Shown one piece after another: positions 4,413-6,457 of a stretch of DNA of 6,457 nucleotides (its first letter is position 1; each line of letters begins with the position of its first letter). A program made the translations under genes and the position numbers. The DNA is from Yimella sp. (lineage in GTDB: Bacteria; Actinomycetota; Actinomycetes; Actinomycetales; Dermatophilaceae), in the NCBI GenBank assembly GCA_030150425.1, contig JASLFY010000047.1:1-6457 (forward strand), read 5' to 3'. The notes beneath the pieces were generated by a model. The model was not told the DNA's origin and made no database searches. It saw only the letters and a program-made list of their open reading frames with translations.

Positions 4413-5737
4413 CCGACGAGTCGTTCGATCTGGCCGAACCCGGCACCCCGGAGTCGCAGTGGCTGGTCGCCCTGGCCGGTCACCGGCCGGAACCGCTGGA
4501 CCTGACGCCGTACGACCGGATCGTCGTCGTGGCCGCCCATCCCGACGACGAGACCCTCGGCGCGGGCGGTCTGATGCTCGCCGCGGGAGTGCCGGTGGAG
4601 GTGGTGGTGCTCACCGATGGCGCCGCCTCCCACCCGGACTCCCCCACCTGGACCCCCGCGGAACTCGCCCGCGCCCGGGCCGACGAGGTGCGCGACGCGG
4701 TGCGACTGCTGGATCCCGCCGCGACCGTGACCGTCCTCGGGCTCCCGGACGGCGGGCTCGCGGACCACCGGGAGGAGGCCGTCGCCGCGATCGTCCGAGC
4801 CGTGGGGGCGGACCCCCGCCGACCGTTGGTGGTCTCGCCCTGGCACGCCGACCGGCATCCCGACCACGCCGCGGCCGCCGCAGCAGCCGCGCTGGCGGCC
4901 CACCGTACGGATGCAGAACACCTGGGCTACCCCATCTGGGCGTGGCACTGGTGCGACACCTGGCGCTTCCCCTGGGCCGACGCGCGATCGGTCCCGGTCA
5001 TGGACCGCGAGACCAAGCGCGCGGCCGTACGCACCCACGTCACCCAGGTCGAGCCGCTGTCGGACCGGCCCGGCGACGAGTGCCTGTTGGACGAGAACGT
5101 CCTCGCGCACTTCGACCGGAACATCGAGATCCTGTTGCCCCAGCCGCCCGCGACCGACGACGCCCTGGACGAGGTCCACCGCGACCGGGCCGATCCGTGG
5201 AACGTCGACGACTCCTGGTACGAGGAGCGCAAGCGCGCCCTCACCCTCGCCACCCTCGGCCGCCGCCGTTACCGGCACGCGCTGGAGGTCGGCTCGTCGA
5301 TCGGCACCCTCGCCACCGCACTCGCCGGTCGGTGCGACCGGGTACTGGCGGTCGACCAGAGCCCGACCGCCGTCCGGATCGCGACCGACCGCACCCCGCC
5401 CACCGTCGAGGTGGTCCGCCGCGACCTGCCCGAGCAGTGGCCGGACGGACGCTTCGACCTGGTCGTGCTGTCGGAGGTGGGCTACTTCCTCGGTCCCCGC
5501 CGCTGGAACCGGCTGTTGGAGCGGGTCCGTGAGTCGCTCACCGACGACGGAGAGGTGCTGCTGTGTCACTGGCGGCCGCAACCCGAGGGCTGGCCGCTGG
5601 ACGGTGAGCGGGTGCACCGTGCGGCCCGCGCGGTGCTCGCGACCGGTGACCGCCGGGTGGTGGCCCACTACGAGGACCCCTACGTGCTGGTGGAGCTGAT
5701 CGCGGCCTCGGCCGCAAGCCCGGAAACTCCCGACTGA
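4409..5737 (+). CDS. Bifunctional PIG-L/LmbE deacetylase - NodS-like SAM methyltransferase
   Basis: A 442-residue two-domain enzyme. Residues ~35-235 are a PIG-L/LmbE zinc deacetylase: AHPDDE (43-48) and HPDH (150-153) supply the expected zinc ligands H44, D47 and H153, with D46 as likely general base, by analogy with MshB. This family removes N-acetyl groups from GlcNAc-type sugars. Residues ~262-430 are a class I methyltransferase: ALEVGSSIG (291-299) is the SAM-binding glycine loop, VLAVD (312-316) ends with the acid that binds the ribose, and FDLVVLSEVGYFL (349-361) is motif IV. DPWNVDDSWYEERKRALTLA (262-281) ahead of the loop is characteristic of NodS-like enzymes, which N-methylate a deacetylated amino sugar in Nod-factor synthesis. 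An upstream in-frame ATG (4358) is rejected because the GTG at 4409 gives the standard GTGA overlap with the flavoprotein stop. The fusion implies deacetylation then N-methylation of one substrate, which is unidentified. Both active sites look intact. Confidence 0.92.
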   Translation: MTDESFDLAEPGTPESQWLVALAGHRPEPLDLTPYDRIVVVAAHPDDETLGAGGLMLAAGVPVEVVVLTDGAASHPDSPTWTPAELARARADEVRDAVRLLDPAATVTVLGLPDGGLADHREEAVAAIVRAVGADPRRPLVVSPWHADRHPDHAAAAAAAALAAHRTDAEHLGYPIWAWHWCDTWRFPWADARSVPVMDRETKRAAVRTHVTQVEPLSDRPGDECLLDENVLAHFDRNIEILLPQPPATDDALDEVHRDRADPWNVDDSWYEERKRALTLATLGRRRYRHALEVGSSIGTLATALAGRCDRVLAVDQSPTAVRIATDRTPPTVEVVRRDLPEQWPDGRFDLVVLSEVGYFLGPRRWNRLLERVRESLTDDGEVLLCHWRPQPEGWPLDGERVHRAARAVLATGDRRVVAHYEDPYVLVELIAASAASPETPD

Positions 5738-5755
5738 CATCCGCTGTTCTCGGAG

Positions 5756-5774
5756 TACGTCTACGTCAGACGTA
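5756..5774. promoter_or_regulatory. Direct/inverted repeat TACGTC-TACGTC-(A)GACGTA, candidate operator
   Basis: TACGTCTACGTCAGACGTA contains TACGTC twice in tandem (5756-5767) and the inverted copy GACGTA (5769-5774). TACGTCT (5756-5762) and AGACGTA (5768-5774) form a perfect 7-bp inverted repeat with a 5-nt spacer. Ribbon-helix-helix proteins usually bind short tandem or inverted repeats just before their own genes. The gene beginning at 5798 encodes such a domain, so autoregulation is the natural inference. Confidence 0.5.
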
Positions 5775-5783
5775 TGGGAGCCC

Positions 5784-5792
5784 GGGGGGGGG
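5784..5792 (+). promoter_or_regulatory. G9 tract serving as likely ribosome binding site
   Basis: Nine consecutive G lie 5 nt before the ATG at 5798, the right distance for a ribosome binding site, and can pair with the 16S CCUCC using G-U. There is no other Shine-Dalgarno at proper spacing. The tract is a homopolymer prone to replication slippage and sequencing error. It also separates the ATG at 5774 from 5798, so a change in its length would alter the spacing or break the longer frame. Confidence 0.4.
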
Positions 5793-5797
5793 CACAC

Positions 5798-6235
5798 ATG
5801 GCGATGATCACGTTCCGGATCGACGATTCCGTGCGCGACCAACTGCACGACCTGGCCGAGGGGCGGGGCGTCAGCGTGAGCGACGTCCTGCGCTCCCTCA
5901 TCGTCGGCGTGCTCGACGAGGGGGAGGGCAGCGGGCCGAGCAGATATGTCGTGCCCGAGAGCATGACGGTGGTCGAACGCCGTCAGCTGGACCGGGCGCA
6001 GGCGCTGGAGGAGGGCTGGACCAAGGAGTACGGCGTGGAGTTCGACGCCATGCAGTCCGAACTCTCGCGCCGTGACTGCGGGCTGGTCATGGACATCCTC
6101 GACATGTTCCGGGTGCTGCAGGACAGCGTCGCGGCGGCCGGCGATCAGTTGGCGGCGTACCAACGGATGCTCGAGCGCTACGAGGCGATCCGCCGCAGCG
6201 CTGCGGATCGCAGCGGCCACGCCGGGAGATCCTGA
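5798..6235 (+). CDS. Ribbon-helix-helix / YfbU-like protein, shortened and probably frameshifted
   Basis: From the ATG at 5798 the protein has 145 residues and begins MAMITFRIDDSVRDQL, a ribbon-helix-helix DNA-binding start (residues ~3-42). A YfbU-like part follows: MTVVERRQL (~56-64), GWTKEYGVEFDAM (~73-85) and SELSRRDCGLVMDILDMFRV (~87-106), resembling E. coli YfbU around its IIDIMEMYHAL segment. Compared with remembered YfbU proteins, about 20 residues are missing after ERRQL and about 60 between FRVLQDSV and AYQRML (~120-125). The usual C-terminal ending is in another frame, at 6223-6288. The ATG at 5774 is rejected because relatives start near M-x-x-I-T-x-R-I-D-D and the G9 tract gives a site for 5798. 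The role of YfbU proteins is poorly known; here DNA binding and self-repression through the repeat at 5756-5774 are likely. It may be a decaying gene, a compact variant, or carry a sequence error. Confidence 0.7.
   Translation: MAMITFRIDDSVRDQLHDLAEGRGVSVSDVLRSLIVGVLDEGEGSGPSRYVVPESMTVVERRQLDRAQALEEGWTKEYGVEFDAMQSELSRRDCGLVMDILDMFRVLQDSVAAAGDQLAAYQRMLERYEAIRRSAADRSGHAGRS
6186..6210. repeat. Imperfect palindrome at the frame break of the YfbU-like gene
   Basis: CCGCAGCGCTGCGG (6193-6206) is a perfect 14-bp palindrome. In addition, CGATCCG (6186-6192) is complementary to CGGATCG (6204-6210). The structure lies exactly where the frame of the YfbU-like gene appears to break. Such a fold is a hotspot both for small deletions and for sequencing compression. 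Confidence 0.55.
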
Positions 6236-6288
6236 CCGTCGACGAACTCAAGCGGATCGCCAGGGTCGGGCGGCGCAACGCCCGTTGA
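6223..6288 (+). pseudogene. Displaced C-terminus of the YfbU-like gene
   Basis: In the frame one base behind that of the upstream gene, this stretch encodes REILTVDELKRIARVGRR, then NAR and a TGA at 6286-6288. The L-T-x-x-E-L-x-x-I pattern is like the end of YfbU proteins (E. coli ends YHLSANEINQIINA). The active frame instead stops at 6233-6235 after an unlike SGHAGRS. Adding one base between about 6186 and 6222 would join the two. Confidence 0.5.
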
Positions 6289-6324
6289 GCGGTGGTTGTC
6301 CGATCTCGGGTGCAGGATGGCGAG

Positions 6325-6457
6325 ATGACCACCATACGCACCGCTCGGCTGACCCTGCGCCCGTTGACCCCGGCCGACATAGGCGACGAGCGGATCCTGG
6401 GCTGGCACACCGACCCCGAGGGCTACGCCCTGATGGCGGAGGAACCGCGCACCGAGG
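6325..6457 (+). CDS. GNAT-family N-acetyltransferase, N-terminal fragment
   Basis: Forty-four codons are visible before the right edge. The start MTTIRTARLTLRPLTPAD is the typical first strand of RimJ/RimL-type GNAT acetyltransferases (T-x-R-L-x-L-R-P-x-x-x-x-D), which move acetyl from acetyl-CoA to amines of proteins or small molecules. The acetyl-CoA-binding motif lies outside the window, so the substrate cannot be guessed. The ATG at 6325 follows a weak AGGATGG (6314-6320); the ATG at 6317 leads to a stop after three codons and is not the start. The gene begins 36 nt after the displaced YfbU-like stop at 6288 and could be cotranscribed with it. Confidence 0.8.
   Translation, partial: MTTIRTARLTLRPLTPADIGDERILGWHTDPEGYALMAEEPRTE

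Noticed and set aside
5702..5715. Inverted repeat GCGGCC-TC-GGCCGC near the end of the fusion gene, as a terminator
   Set aside because: It is inside the coding sequence, encodes an Ala/Ser-rich tail, and its 2-nt spacer makes a weak RNA hairpin. Chance in GC-rich coding DNA is the simpler explanation.
4346..6220. A 624-codon minus-strand open frame opposite the deacetylase-methyltransferase fusion
   Set aside because: Its translation has no family motif and it is antisense to a gene with two intact catalytic domains. Long antisense frames are expected at this GC content.

Overview
The window is very GC-rich, with strong third-position GC bias, GTG as well as ATG starts, and a probable leaderless promoter layout (TANNNT placed 6-7 nt before a start codon). 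Together with the protein families present, this points to a high-GC actinobacterium. The genus cannot be settled from the sequence alone.

Layout from left to right. (1) Positions 1-115, minus strand: the first 38 codons of a gene running off the left edge. They resemble the N-terminus of the CRISPR helicase-nuclease Cas3, so a type I CRISPR-Cas locus may lie just outside the window. (2) Positions 116-314: a non-coding gap with a perfect 10-bp hairpin. (3) Positions 315-1520, minus strand: an AAA/STAND-like ATPase with a C-terminal winged-helix-like region. (4) Positions 1615-2553, plus strand: a class I polyphosphate kinase 2, divergent from the ATPase. (5) Positions 2535-3233, minus strand: a small family 2 glycosyltransferase whose 3' end overlaps the ppk2 3' end by 19 bp. 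(6) Positions 3453-4412 and 4409-5737, plus strand: a short acyl-CoA dehydrogenase-like flavoprotein followed, with a GTGA overlap, by a fusion of a PIG-L/LmbE deacetylase and a NodS-like SAM methyltransferase. (7) Positions 5798-6235, plus strand: a ribbon-helix-helix plus YfbU-like protein that looks shortened and frameshifted, preceded by a repeat-rich candidate operator. (8) Positions 6325-6457, plus strand: the start of a GNAT acetyltransferase cut by the right edge.

The most coherent unit is 2535-5737. A glycosyltransferase diverges from an operon encoding a flavoprotein and a deacetylase/N-methyltransferase fusion. The enzyme set suggests a pathway that builds a glycoside, removes an N-acyl group from an amino sugar, N-methylates the freed amine and oxidises an acyl-type or amine substrate. 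This resembles the NodC/NodB/NodS steps of Nod-factor synthesis, but with unrelated or fused enzymes. No acyltransferase or exporter is visible, so the product remains unknown. The divergent intergenic region holds a 16-bp palindrome, and the operon leader can form structures that occlude its ribosome binding site.
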